DNA of 64,000 bases from contig OY986969.1 of the NCBI GenBank assembly GCA_963920575.1, forward strand, positions 22,483,434-22,547,433. Reading direction: 5' to 3'. Positions 1-17,844 of this stretch are shown here, one piece after another. The translations under genes and the position numbers were made by a program. The stretch is from Narthecium ossifragum (taxonomy: Eukaryota > Streptophyta > Magnoliopsida > Dioscoreales > Nartheciaceae). Within the stretch, counting starts at the first letter, position 1; the number at the start of each line of letters is the position of its first letter. A model generated the notes under the pieces. It was not told where the DNA came from. It did no database searches and saw only the letters and a list, made by a program, of their open reading frames with translations.

Positions 1-1884
1 ACAGCTGCAACATGTGGTAATTTGCGCCCCTTGGTGAATTGGTGCTCGATTGCTATCTTCAAAAGCAAACAAGAAACCGTGTTACTCTCATTAGTGGTTA
101 ACTCACAGAACAAGACTAGTAAATGTATGTCACTTACCGTGTAGAAAAAATGAGCCTGATTGACCATAGACTCTCCGCCATCCACACCAATACCAGTAAC
201 AATTTCGCTAATCACATCTCTCCCTAAAGAAAGTGGTGCAGAAATCAGCACACTCAAATAATTTCTAAGTTCAAAAGGTACGTGGGATATTGTAAGCACC
301 AAGAAGTTTTAGGGCCTGTTTGGCCAATGGGCGGATCCGGAATCCGCCCCGCGGATTCTGAAAACGGCATCCGCTCAATTCGAGGGGACGCCAAAAATGG
401 AATCTGCCATTTGGCGGATTCCATTTTTCGGGATCCTCTTGAGATCCAAACACAATCCGCCCATTCCTCATTCCAGCGGATTCGCCCCATTCCGCTTATC
501 CAAACAGGCCCTTAGTGAATGAACAAGAATGTGCGTAGTATCAATGGATCTTTTCTTGAAATTTCATGCATTGAAGGGAAAAAAAGAGTATTGTTGTTCC
601 AAAACCATAACCATATCGACCTAAAAGAAGACATCGTTGGCCCACTTCAATTCAATGCAATGGATACGTCAAGCCTCATACAATCAATGTGGGACCTGTA
701 AAGGTAGAAGATATGACACCTTCTACAACTCGTGAAAGAACTACCAACATCCAGGCTTTTTCTAAACCTTCATCGGTGGAGAAAGTTGAGAAGGTGCCCA
801 CATAACAAATGAAAAAATTTCATGAACAGCAGTAGCCCTGACCTCTGCTTCTATGACCAACAACCTGAACCCAGATCACTGGCCACATTAACATCAGCAA
901 GAAAAACCTTGCTTGCACCAATAATTCCAGTGCCAGTACAAACACAAATCTAGAAATAACGACTCTGACAAATCTATAATTTGAACACCAGTAAATAGAA
1001 GCAAATGGGTATCATTTGCATATGGCCAGCTTCATTTAAAATAACTGCATACCAATGACTGTTTCAGGATATATTCAAAAATCTATATACTTATATAACA
1101 TATCGGTACAAAACAGATCTCCAAGAATGCTCACAGAAAAATATCTAGTCTCTTCATATCCTCTATCCATCTATCAACCTAACTTTTATTTAGTTACCAA
1201 GTGGATTGGTACAAGAAACATGCGGCCATTACCAGAACATATATTGGGGTATATGGAAAACAGTTCTTGACTTACTACTTTCTTTAACACCACATCACTT
1301 CGTCAAGAACAAAAGCGCATCATTCATGTGTATGAATTTTACCAAACTGTCAACTCCACAGTTAATTAGAGGGTAAGTTACCACGCCCTCATACCAACCA
1401 ATCCGTCACAGATTAACTCAAATGGCATCATGAACGAAATCAATTTAAAAAAATTAAAAAATAGAGACGAGGGAAAAAAAAATATCATACCCCTCTTTAA
1501 AGTTCTTTCGCGGGACAACCCATGGCCGGTCTGAACACTATTCACGAAGCTACCCATAAGCCGTGCCTACCCCCATAAGAAAACAAAATACGAAGAAAAG
1601 TTAGTCACACAATCAAAGAAACAACAGCATCATATAAACCGCACACACAATCCAACGGACCCCTCCATCACCAGTCTTCTCAAAGTTCGGGCCTTCAGAG
1701 TATATTTCATCCTCGAGGACCTTCCCGCAATTTAAGCATGCTCTGCAAAAGGGGATGGAAGATTAGGGATTTCAAGAACCAAGAAATCGACGGGTTTAGC
1801 TGATAAAAAAGGGGGGAAAACTCACAAGAATCCTGATGGATCTCTGCTGGTGATGGCCTCGGTGTCGCAATGGGAGCAGTACAT
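1..1884 (-). CDS. BRF1: BRF1-like TFIIIB subunit, N-terminal exons (partial)
   Basis: Encodes the N-terminus of a TFIIB-related factor of TFIIIB, the RNA polymerase III initiation complex that acts at tRNA and 5S genes in the nucleus. I assembled five exons: 1826-1884, 1649-1742, 1491-1566, 138-223 and 1-56 (open at the window edge); the reading frame joins cleanly across all of them. Exon 1 starts MYCSHC and exon 2 carries CLNCG, giving the zinc ribbon. Exon 3 has SVQTGHGLSRERTL, and exons 4-5 give GGESMVNQAHFFYT followed by IAIEHQFTKGRK, the start of the first cyclin fold. These match the order seen in plant BRF proteins. The third intron (224-1490) holds a MITE. The cyclin repeats and C-terminus lie outside the window. 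The exon 2 donor (GTGTGT) was chosen because it keeps frame. Confidence 0.8.
312..511. mobile_element. Tourist-like MITE in BRF1 intron 3
   Basis: A 200 bp non-coding element bounded by inverted repeats GGGCCTGTTTGG and CCAAACAGGCCC and flanked on both sides by TTA. The terminal sequence and 3 bp duplication are typical of PIF/Harbinger-derived Tourist MITEs. The interior is imperfectly palindromic, with GGCGGATTCC-type words on both arms. Confidence 0.88.
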
Positions 1885-2023
1885 TGCTGCTATCTTGAAT
1901 CGTTCTCCAGGGAGGAGAATATCGGCGTTCCGGGTTTTTAAAAAAAAGATCAGAGAGGCTTCCCAGCCAAAACCCTAGACGCGGGAAAACACCAGCCAAC
2001 AAGCGCGGGCTTGTGGCCCCTTG

Positions 2024-2032
2024 TTATATAAG
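2024..2032 (-). promoter_or_regulatory. Putative TATA box of the BRF1-like gene
   Basis: On the minus strand this reads TTATATAA about 140 bases upstream of the BRF1-like start codon, followed by a plausible 5' leader. Position and sequence fit a TATA box, but no transcription start can be confirmed. Confidence 0.4.
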
Positions 2033-2289
2033 GAGAGGAACTCTGTGGGAAATGGATTCGGGTGTAGGATCCAATAACTCGATGGAGAAGGATTCGGGTA
2101 AGATCCTATTAGGTTGGAAACCGGACCCGAACCCGATATAGCATATCGGGTCCCAAATTTGGATAACCGTTTACCAAATTCTAACTCCGCATCCGAATTG
2201 GATGGTGCGTCACAGTTTGACGTATCATCATCTTATCAAGTTACCAGCCAATCAGAGGATGCCACGTCACTGGTTGATGATATTTTGAG

Positions 2290-2575
2290 TGCAATATGCT
2301 GACGTTTTATGTGGATCACGAAGCCCGAATCGGTAGGCACCAATTCCTTCGTGTAGTCTATCGGTAAACCACTATTTATGGACTAATCAATAAATCGGTA
2401 TATCACTACCGATTGAATTATTCTTCTAGTCCTATCAATAAACTCTATCAACTAATCGGTAGTAAGCTACCGATTCATTGATTAAATAAAAAAAATCGGT
2501 AGTGGACTACCGGTTCGATGACATGTGCATTACACATGTCACATGTCCATGTACATAAAACTTTATTTTATTCAG
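2290..2575. mobile_element. CGGTAG-family palindrome-rich MITE, copy 1
   Basis: Contains repeated AATCGGTA and TACCGATT words arranged as short inverted repeats, followed by GACATGTGCATTACACATG and CATGTACATAAA. The same architecture recurs near 10.96, 42.25, 44.94 and 47.13 kb. Ends are approximate in this copy. No coding potential. Confidence 0.55.
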
Positions 2576-2616
2576 GGACCCCGTCATAGAAACTGATATT
2601 TTAATTAATTTATTTT

Positions 2617-3008
2617 GGGTTAATATCATATTCCACACTCAAAAATTGCTAAATGTCATATTTCACCTTATAATATCAGATCTCTTTCTAAAGAAGTAGA
2701 AATATTTTCAAAAATATCGTTCTCCTGGTTAAAAGCCAAGGTGAAATTTTTGTCGTGATAAAAATTATTAAATGACTTGAACAGCCTTTCCAACCTTGTA
2801 TTCATCTTAATGTCCGAGGCTATTTAAGTCATTTAGCATGTTTTTAATCATGATTAAGGGTGTTAATTGGAGTGAAGGGTGTTTTTGAAAGGATCTCTGG
2901 CAAGAGAAAATTATGATATTATAATAATTGTAGAATGATATTTAGCAACTTTTGAGTGTGAAAATATGCTATTTAGCAAGTTTTGAAGGTGAAGTATGAT
3001 ATCAACCC
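2617..3008. mobile_element. Non-autonomous TIR element (392 bp)
   Basis: Left end GGGTTAATATCATA and right end (reverse complement GGGTTGATATCATA) form terminal inverted repeats. These extend inward over roughly 100 bp with related words such as TTGCTAAAT and CATATTTCACC. The flanks are T-rich and no exact target duplication can be defined. No coding potential; Mutator-like or unclassified MITE. Confidence 0.65.
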
Positions 3009-4227
3009 TTGATTTTTTTCTTGGATGAATTTTATCCGCGAGTGATCATTTTGGAAGTGACTTACAAAAGAAATAAGACTTTCTTATGACTCATTTTCCC
3101 TCTTCATTTTTGTGAGGAGTTGAGTACAGTTGTAATTTGGCAATTCGTGTCATGTACCTGGTATGAGCTAGCGAACCAATATGGATGAATTTTAGATTAA
3201 TTATGACCGGCTTAGTCAGAGATCATAAATAGGGTCAGAACCGCAGTGATCCTTTCAGCATTGTGAACCTTTGACGGCCGATGTAAAGACCGAAGGTAGG
3301 ATTGTAAAACCAAATCCGACGTGTTGTATCCAGAGCGTTTGGTGGAGTTCCCAGCGTGATCTCGTGGAAGAAGGAGCTCTAGATCAGAGTGTGTGCTGGG
3401 GGAGTCGGATATATCGGCGTTATCTAACTCTGAGTCTGTGAGTCTACATGAACCCTTTGGTCCGTGGTATTTTCTTCTCGTACGTCACAATCACATCTCC
3501 CATGTGTGCATGTTTAGATCTATATTTTAATTAAGTATCAAGTTGATGAGTTCTATAATTAATTCCATACTCAGATTCAAACTGAACTTGATGCTCAACT
3601 AATCTTTTGAAAGTGTCGTCGACTTCGGATCATGAACCAAGTATTGGTAGATACGTTCATAATTGCTGCCATTAATTATGGGTATTGGTACTGCTTCATT
3701 GAAACCTTATGCCAAACTTAGTTTAAGGTTTTTAATCTTGCCATGCCTTTTTCTTTAAACTGCTATTCTCTCAAAGCATCATGTGCTTTTGATTAGTACC
3801 CATCTTTACCTGTTATCTTAAAAGCTAGAAACAAGTTACAGCCGTGTGCCTTTTTAACCTTGATATATAGATCTTGCGGTTTTTAATTCATCTAGTTCTT
3901 CTTTGATTTAGATATGCATATGGTTCTTTGATTTAGATAAACACTATCAATTCATTTGAGACCCAGCAATCGCCTAAGATTACTGAATAGGAATCCATCA
4001 AATTTCATCTCAATGCCAAACTGGGTCATCCAAACAGCCCATTTATATTTTATACCAGAAGACTTCTCATTGATCATGTTCAGATAAAGTCATGCCACAC
4101 TAGCATTAATTGGGCATAACTAACTAGATCAAATGCCAGAATTTCCACTCGGAATTTTATTAATCGGAACGACGAAATTCAAACATGTGTTCAAAAACTC
4201 AACATAGACTAGCACGCAGGATTACAC
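3009..4227. other. Intergenic sequence downstream of beta-glucosidase A
   Basis: No supported gene. The stretch around 3220-3500 (ATAAATAGGG followed by a GC-richer leader-like segment) could be an old LTR remnant, but it has no recognisable ends. The rest is AT-rich, without conserved coding signals on either strand. Confidence 0.4.
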
Positions 4228-4233
4228 TTTATT
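4228..4233 (-). terminator. AATAAA polyadenylation signal of gene A
   Basis: Reads AATAAA on the minus strand 65 bases after the stop codon of beta-glucosidase A. The homologous site downstream of gene B lies within a 35 bp triplication. Confidence 0.5.
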
Positions 4234-4297
4234 GAATAGTAAATTCTCCAAATTCATACGGATAGATGGCAAATCATATCCAAATCATATGAATTGA

Positions 4298-10571
<6,274 letters not shown>

Positions 10572-10629
10572 GTCTACTGGAACAGGTAGCACTACTTCCT
10601 TGGTGTGTTTACTATGAGTGGCCAGGCAC

Positions 10630-10637
10630 TATTTATA
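10630..10637 (-). promoter_or_regulatory. TATA box of beta-glucosidase A
   Basis: Minus strand reads TATAAATA about 60 bases upstream of the chosen ATG. Gene B has the same TATAAATA at a similar distance. Confidence 0.7.
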
Positions 10638-10858
10638 GAAGGTGTAATGAGATCTAAAGGATTAAGTAAGTAATTAGCTACAATTGGATGATCATATGAT
10701 AGTGCAAGTGGAACAAGAGGGGATTAAAGAAGGATCATTAATCGCCAGCTGGTGGTGGTTGTGAGAATCGCTGTATCTGGATCCAACTATAGACTTGTAT
10801 AAATGTGTACATGTCTTGGAGTAGTTGATAAGTTAAACATATATATCACTGCCAACTG

Positions 10859-11550
10859 AGGAGGAGCACATGGAGTATTTTACAATTAGCGTGTCTCATA
10901 ATTGGACGGTACGTGATGCACATGGTTATTGGATTTATTATATTATAAGATTGAGTAGTGATTAATGCATATGGACAAATGACATGTGTAATGCACATAC
11001 CATCTATCGGTAGTCAAAGTATCGATTCTTTCATCTATCCAATCGATAGTGCCATACCGATGAGATATATGAAAATATCGGTATCTCACTATCGATACAT
11101 TCAATCGGTAGCCAACTATCGATATTTTCATCTATCCTATCAGTAGTCCATTACCAATAGGATAAATGATCTAGCGATAGGATAGATGAAGATATATATG
11201 ACTTATATATAATTTAACAGGGCATGAGTCATGACCGGGCCGTATCTATCTACTAGACAATCAATGGCTGCCTCGTGACTGTTTGACAATAACTAAGGGC
11301 TCCACGGAGCGGGTTCAGATTGGCTCGTGCATTGATAACCGAGGAGCACATGGAGTATTGGGCAATTTTAGTGTGATTCATAAATTGGATGGTGATTTAC
11401 ATGGGTAATTGGACTTATTATATTAGATTAGATCATTGATACTAATTTAACAGGTCATGACCGGCCGTGTCTATCCAACGATCAATGGCTGCCTCATCAC
11501 TGTTTGACAATAACTAGGGACCTCCTTATAGAGAGTTCAGTTTGGCTCGT
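10859..11550. repeat. Tandem duplication of about 210 bp, first unit interrupted by a MITE
   Basis: Unit 1 is 10859-10962 plus 11211-11325; unit 2 is 11340-11550. Both begin GAGGAGCACATGGAGTATT and later share TAATTTAACAGG, ATCAATGGCTGCCTC and TGTTTGACAATAACTA. Unit 2 lacks the 250 bp block present in unit 1 and so acts as an empty site. Confidence 0.8.
10963..11210. mobile_element. CGGTAG-family MITE, copy 2
   Basis: Starts near CAAATGACATGTGTAATGCACAT and contains many CTATCGGTAG, ATACCGATGAGATAT and TATCGATA-type inverted words. Comparison with the neighbouring uninterrupted repeat unit brackets the insertion to within a few bases. Confidence 0.75.
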
Positions 11551-11880
11551 GCCAAGGCTTTGTTCATACTATCATGTCATCCGTTCAGATTATTTTGAAT
11601 ATTATTTATAGGTTAAAAATCTTTCGAATCCCATTCAATTGTTTTATTGATTATTTTGTGCTCTAAGCCTTAGATGAGATTCAAAATGATCTAGACCGTT
11701 GATTATGACCGTGATTAGTGTACGAGAGAAGCTTTGGAATGAGACAAATTAAACTCCTCGGGAGAACCGGATTCTTTTATCAAGTGTGATTTTATACATG
11801 ACGCTTGGTCAATCTCCATAGGCTAATCTAACTTAATCAAGGCAAAAAATTAACGAGCTACTGAATAATTGCCGAAGTAT
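11551..11880. other. Intergenic, no recognised feature
   Basis: AT-rich sequence without a supportable reading frame, inverted termini or known repeat. Confidence 0.4.
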
Positions 11881-13077
11881 CCCTGTGTTAGAGAGGAAAT
11901 ATAACCGCTGACTGGTCAAATAGTCAATGTCAAATTCTATTCTACACTTAAATATTAGATGATTGTAATTAAGTTCTACTCCTTCGAATGATCGAATCAG
12001 AGATGTCAAGTTATATGGAAACCTAGATTAGACCTGATTTAATAATCTAATTAAAATTAATTATCTAGATTAACTTAAAATAATCTAAATTAACTTACTG
12101 AAAGCTTTAAATTATCTAGGATTACGAAATTACTTAAATAAGGTATAAAAATCAACCTAAATTACTAAATCCAGGAAAAACATATTTAAATATACTTGTT
12201 AATTTAATCTAATCTAAGAAGTAAAACTCCTAATATTAAATTAATCTAAAGGAATACATTAAAGAAAGTTCTAAGTATCAAACAAGGAAACAGAACTACC
12301 TAAACCTAGATTAATCATCTAAAACAACAATCTAAACTACTTAAGATAAGAAATATTAACTAGGAATTGAAGAAACGATATCATTGCATTAAAGTAATCA
12401 ACTTACAGGAAACATCTTAAAAGGATAGAAAGAAACCAGGCACGCAGGCTCTGTAGAATGTTTGCGAGAAAGGTTACATGGTGAAGGAAGAAAACTATTT
12501 ATACTAGAGCAGTTCAACTGCTTAGTCCAGCACGTCCTCTATCGTTTTCCATCTTTCACTCTAGATGAGCCACGTGTCCCATGTTCTCCGACATTTCCTC
12601 GTTTCTTCATTCTTTGCTTTGGCCGTTGACGGTTGTGTCTGGGCGATAAGCTTCTGGACGATGACAGTTGCATCGAGTTGGTGAGTTTGTGTTCATAACA
12701 TCATCTTCCTTGACTGGTATTCTTTCATTTCTTCATCGTTCAAAACTAACATTTTGTTGTCTTTGAAGTCTTTGGCCGATAACCTGTTGTCATCTTTGGT
12801 CGATGAACTTTGTGTAAGGAAGATCATCGTTCTTGGTCAATAATATCATCTTTCTTAAATCATTATCACTCTTGACAGATGTTTTCTTTAGGTGAAAATG
12901 ATGATCATTCTTGATTGAAGATTTTATCTTTTTGGGCGATGAACTTATCTGAGCGATATCATTCTTTGGGTGATGAACTTGTTTCTGAACAATATCGTTC
13001 ATTGGGCGATGATCTCATAGTGAGCGATATCGCCCAATTGGGTTTGAAAGTTTGTCGACCATATTTATTATGCTGAC
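11881..13077 (-). mobile_element. LTR-like block with GCGATATCGC-type array
   Basis: Read on the minus strand it starts TGTCAGCATAAT. It then has a series of GGCGATGA and GAGCGATATC-type words (about 13040 down to 12640), then a TATAAATAG box near 12500 and an AT-rich tail. This order of palindromic upstream array, TATA box and leader matches the better-defined LTRs in the window. The 3' end and target duplication are not resolved. Confidence 0.4.
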
Positions 13078-13431
13078 ATGTTAATAATTGATTGGTTAGC
13101 TATTATATTGACTAACACCCTGGTTCTTAACCCTAAAGTCATCGAGGAGATGAGGGTATTTAGTTTCTTACTGGAATGTTTGAAAGAATATTTTTTTTTG
13201 AAAAAAGAAAAAGAGAAAAGGAAAGATGGGCATGTAACTGAGCATCAAGCCCCACGATTCTTGCTTCATGAGCTTCTAAGACTGTAGATGGGAGCCAGCC
13301 CATCCTCCACCACCGGCCCACTATTGCACTCACCCAATGATCACTCCACTCCGGACCTCTTTATCCAATCCGACAACACATGCAAGCTCTCCTTTTCCTA
13401 CAGATCATGGGATCTCCATGGTGGTGCTGGC
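13078..13431. other. Intergenic, no recognised feature
   Basis: No convincing coding or repeat signal; a 69-codon open frame here has no recognisable protein character. Confidence 0.4.
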
Positions 13432-14789
13432 TGATCATTCTCAAAATACGTAGCATGAAATTTCAATCAAAATATAATTTTTATTTAATTAATCACTATC
13501 CTATATAGTAGACTATTGGTGAAGTTCGAAGTCGATTCACGGGGAAAACTTTGAAAATTGAAATCAAATTCTCGAAACTCGAATCCTACGCAGAGTGATC
13601 AAAATTGAATGTAAAATTATCTAAAATCTATCTAAGAAAGCAACTGAAGTGATCGGGATTTGAATCAAGTTAAGAATTACCTAGGGATTATTCAATCCAC
13701 TCTAGCTTAACATTTAATCTTCTCTAGTTATCCTCCTGTTCCATTCTCTCAATATTATGGATCATATGGTTACAAGCTCACATAAATCCATAAAATAAAA
13801 TCTATGTTCCTAACGGCATAGCCTATCTTTCTTGGCATAGGTTGTCTTCGATCCTACAAATACCTTACTTTATTCTACTCCTAATGATCTTGGCACAACC
13901 TATCATGACATAGCATAGCCAATCTCAATAGCAAACCATAAATTACATGAAAACTATCTTATGAATCTCTACAATCAATCATAGAAATCATGTGGGACTG
14001 AAAATACGTCAAGGAAACTTTGTTCCTTCAACTTTATTAACAATAAAACCGAATTCATAGGATCATTTCTTGAGAAGATTACAAGATTCAAACTAAAGAA
14101 AATCAAAAGTTACACTAGGGTTTCATGATATCCCTAAGTATAAGAATTAGCTACTCATCTTTTGGAAAAGATCCATAGGTGTTGGGAAGGAAGGCGTAAA
14201 TCCCCGCGGAAAGATCACCGTCTTAGAAACCCTAGCCTTCTCCTCCAAAAGTGGCCCAAAAGATCCTTATTTTCTGTTATAATAACCCCTTTATATAGCA
14301 GAAGCCCTTAACCTCGGAATTAGGAATTATAACTAAAGTTAAACTCTATTTTTCCTATTTTTCGTATTGGTGACATCATCGGAGCGACCGATCGGACTCA
14401 AAACCGATCGATCAACTATGTCAGCATGACTGAGTCTTCAGCCTTCTTGAATTTCAGCTTCCATAGATCTGACTTTTCTTAAAATATGGTGGAAATATAT
14501 AGAGAATATCACAAATTCTTCAACATAAAAGTTGTAGCTATTGAAGTCTTCTTTCATCTCCCAGAATTTCAATATTTTCAGAGTTTTCTATGAATTCTGA
14601 TGATTTATTTCAAAACAGTCGATGAAGCAGTCTGTTTGCAGAATTTAATGGGTTTTGACCGAAAATCTTGTATTTTTTATTGAATCCTACTTAAACCTGA
14701 AATCAAACAATAATATATAAAATAAAACTACTCTTATGCTAACAATGGTAATTTAAGAGGTTTAATTATGCATATTTCATGTATTATCA
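13432..14789 (-). mobile_element. Solo LTR-like element, TGATAA group, diverged
   Basis: Minus strand starts TGATAATACATG, resembling the TGATAAGTGCATG start of the element at 39357-40970. It has CGATCG-containing palindromes at 14389-14410, a TATATAAA box at 14290-14297 (about 92 bp away), and near its distal end the minus-strand word CCCCGTGAATCGAC, typical of these LTRs. No coding sequence. The outer boundary near 13432 is uncertain and no clean target duplication was found. Confidence 0.5.
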
Positions 14790-15064
14790 GTGACGGAGGC
14801 GGAGATTCCTTTGGTGGGGCCTCCACCACTATGTGCGGCGGTGGAACGTGTTACATACTTACATCCACTCCACATTATCTTTCCCTCCTGAAGAACCTGG
14901 ACGATGACACCATGGTGTTGGATGACGAGCAACTGGAATGTAGCAGAATCTTCTGGGAACATTTAGTGTTCGCCAGGATGGATGAAAGAATGCGACTTGA
15001 CGAATTCAGGCGGAGGTTGGACTGGCTCTGGGCGGGCTTCAAACCAACCCTAGTGTGGTTTGGG
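14790..15064. other. GC-richer unassigned segment
   Basis: Lies between two LTR-derived blocks. An open frame on the plus strand runs from 14768 into the following LTR fragment, but its protein shows no recognisable family, so it is not called as a gene. Confidence 0.35.
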
Positions 15065-16883
15065 TGTTCCAATGCTCGTTGGATCCGTGGCGACGTGAGA
15101 AAGATCCCTGGTGTAGTTTGGAGCTTTGTTGGTGACTGGTTTGTGGGGAATCAGCCGAGTAGTGCGTTTCCGGTAGGTTTCTACCTACATGAGTTAGTTT
15201 AGGGGTTTTCTTTGGATCTAGCTGTTAGATCCTGTTGTTCTTTATGTTGTTGGCTTTCTATTACTTAGTATAATTTCTGGTTTAAGTTTCATAAGCTTTA
15301 GTTGAGATTTTAGTAGGATTTAAGCATGTTTAATCTCAGATTTTCCGGTTTCTGCTGTTCTTGAAGAACAACAGGTTTGCGGCGAGTTTTCTGACCGGTA
15401 CGTGCATGTTCTTGGGTTGTAAAGAACATAAGAGTTGTAGATATTTGAATCTACTCTCAGACCCAACTGAGTTCATAATTTTTGGATTTTCCTACGATTT
15501 GCTCACTGGTGGGCTGCGTTGCAGCAAGTAAACGGTAAGTTAGTTTGATTAGTGGTTTTGATTAGTATTTTCTCGTTAATCTAGCCGTTGGATGTTTCTC
15601 AAATTTGGATATGTTGGTCCCGGCATGTTGATCTATGGAAGACTAAGTTGGATCTCGAATCCGACATCGTGTGGATGTCGAATCGACGGGGCCAATTAGC
15701 CTCTAAGTAGAGGATGTTTGGTGTTTTAATAATATTATATGTTGGAACATATAATATTATATTTTTACTGTTCATCAGAGTTTTCGGGGTTGCTTTCCGT
15801 TGCAGGAGTCCGCGGTTGACGGTCGCGATACCGTCGTAATGCCGGGACCCGCTGCAGATCGGCTGGCAGCGGTTGGTAGTGCCGTTGCAGCGATCCAGTT
15901 GAACTTGTATGCTATCCTTAACATACTGTTGCATGCTTATTTCTTATCTTATGTATGTTCATAGCATGCATTTCTTGTTGTGAATTAGTTGCATGGTTAG
16001 GGCGTGGGTGATCTGTGGGTCGTCGTCCCGAGGCTGGAAGCTCGGATTTAGTCCTAGGACTGGGGTTGGGTAGTTTGGACCCGGTTCGAATTGTAGTGTC
16101 TAGTCAAACTTGATGATAGGCTTAGATGACTGGTACACATGTTGCTTGATGATTATAGAGGTCGTGTCAGCCTCGAGTCGGATGTTGAGGTGTAGCCGGT
16201 GTCCCACTGTGGTTGACTCTTGAGTAGAGGAGTTGCCTACTCAACGGTGTCATTTCCCGCTTGCAGTGTCGGGTTCCTGCTTATGAGTCAGCAGTGTTGT
16301 TTCCTGCTACTGAGCGTGACCTGACATGTGACCAGCTCGGCTGGAAGACTATGATCGTGGGTCTCAGGGACACTCGGTGGGGTTATGGGACCCCTGTATA
16401 CACCCAGGTCTTACTTGAGGGCGACATTGTTGCGTTTCCCTCTTTCTTCTGTGTTTCGTAGTGTAGATCCCTATTGAGCTTTATGCTCACTCCTACCTGG
16501 ACTGCATTTTGCAGGTGCATGCGTCAGTTCTTCTTCTGTGGCCCCTACCGGGCAGTTGGTCGGCGGTGCGGCAGCGCCAGGCGGAGTCTGAGAGGTGGTG
16601 ATCTTTTACTGCTTTTAACCTATGTTAGATAACCTCATACGGGAGTAATGTTGTATTTGGATCTTCCCCTCTCCGAGAATATGTATATTAACTTCACTTG
16701 GGTTTTGTAATCTGAGGTTCGAGGCTTGTAATTTAATTATGTCTTTCTAAATTGAGGGTGTTTTGATGATTGCTAGGGAGACCAATAGGTTAAAGAGAAC
16801 CATTGCCTTATTTTTCCGTGTTTCGTTAGGTTTCGGTTCGCGTCGCCCGGCCCGATTGGGCTTTCACGGGTCGGGGCGCGACA
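15065..16883 (+). mobile_element. Tekay/Del-like solo LTR, 5' truncated
   Basis: From GTTCCAATGCTCGTTGGATC to GGTCGGGGCGCGACA it aligns throughout with the complete LTR at 45215-47109, sharing GGTAGGTTTCTACCTAC, GGTCGTCGTCCCGAGG and GGTTATGGGACCCCTG. The first roughly 500 bp of the family are missing. The GGTCGGGGCGCGACA terminus is typical of Tekay/Del chromovirus LTRs. No coding sequence. Confidence 0.75.
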
Positions 16884-17292
16884 GCAAGGGTGGGCCTTCT
16901 TTGTTCCAACTTTTTGTCTTTGAAAGGAGTGAGGTTTGAAAGAGTTGCGGTTGCCTGGGGCGTGATTGTTCTATGTCCTCCCCGTCCTTGGAGAACCGGG
17001 AGGCGACCAACTTGCATGCAGACCTGGTGGGCAATCTTGTTGTTGTGCCGGAATTAGAGATGGTGGCCCTCTGGCGTCGTCTCCGTCGGAGACGCCGAGC
17101 GGAAGCGGCGTTAGAGGAAAAAACGACGTTAATGAAAGTTGAATCAAGTTAAACTGAGGTGCAGGCTGTGGGGCCTAGATTGGTTGAGACACCTGTCACA
17201 CAGCTGGACTCGGTTTTGAATTTGAATCCAGTCACAACTGGACGTGACAACCTTGAGTCGGCCCTCATTAATGCAGCAGACTCCCCCAACCC

Positions 17293-17844
17293 ATGCAAGT
17301 TGGTCGAGGTGCCGCCAGAGGACCCAACCCCACTAATGTAGCAGTCCACTCCAGCTCATGCCAAGTGAACAAAGTGCCGACAGACAGTCTGAGCCCCATT
17401 AATGGTGTACTGCACCCCTGCCTAAACCAACTTAATGAGGATGCAGAGTTAGTGGATGTGGACTCCCCACAACCACTACTTTCACTTGGACTAGAGGAGG
17501 CCACACCACCGGCTTTGATTGAATCCCACCAACCTCAATCCGACGGCCATGATGGTGCCATGCCCCAAGGATTGGAGGTTGTGCATTCGGGTTTTCCTTC
17601 CAACGCCCATGAAGCACCCCTGCCTCTATCTCGTGCGCAGATGGAGATGATGCATCTTGCTACTTTTGAGAATCTTCTAACTTCCCTGCTACCTCTAGAC
17701 CTTCCTCCAGAAAGACAAATGATGGATCTGGGAGAGTCCAACGAGGGCGAGGATGAAAATTGGGAGGTCGAGTATAAAGACTTGGAGACCATGCTGCTGG
17801 CGGAGTATGGTAGTCTTGCAAGGCTCGCCATCGGTGCGCCATGA
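17293..17844 (+). pseudogene. LINE ORF1 C-terminal remnant
   Basis: A 183-codon open frame rich in acidic and Pro/Ser residues that ends exactly where ORF2 begins: ORF2's ATG at 17841 overlaps the ORF1 stop as ATGA. No zinc knuckle or DUF4283-type domain is visible here, unlike the ORF1 start at 62.3 kb, so the N-terminal half is missing or too decayed. Confidence 0.6.

Noticed and set aside
15065..16883. Complete LTR at this position
   Set aside because: The TGTGAGGACC start and a matching target duplication are absent; only the 3' part of the LTR is present.
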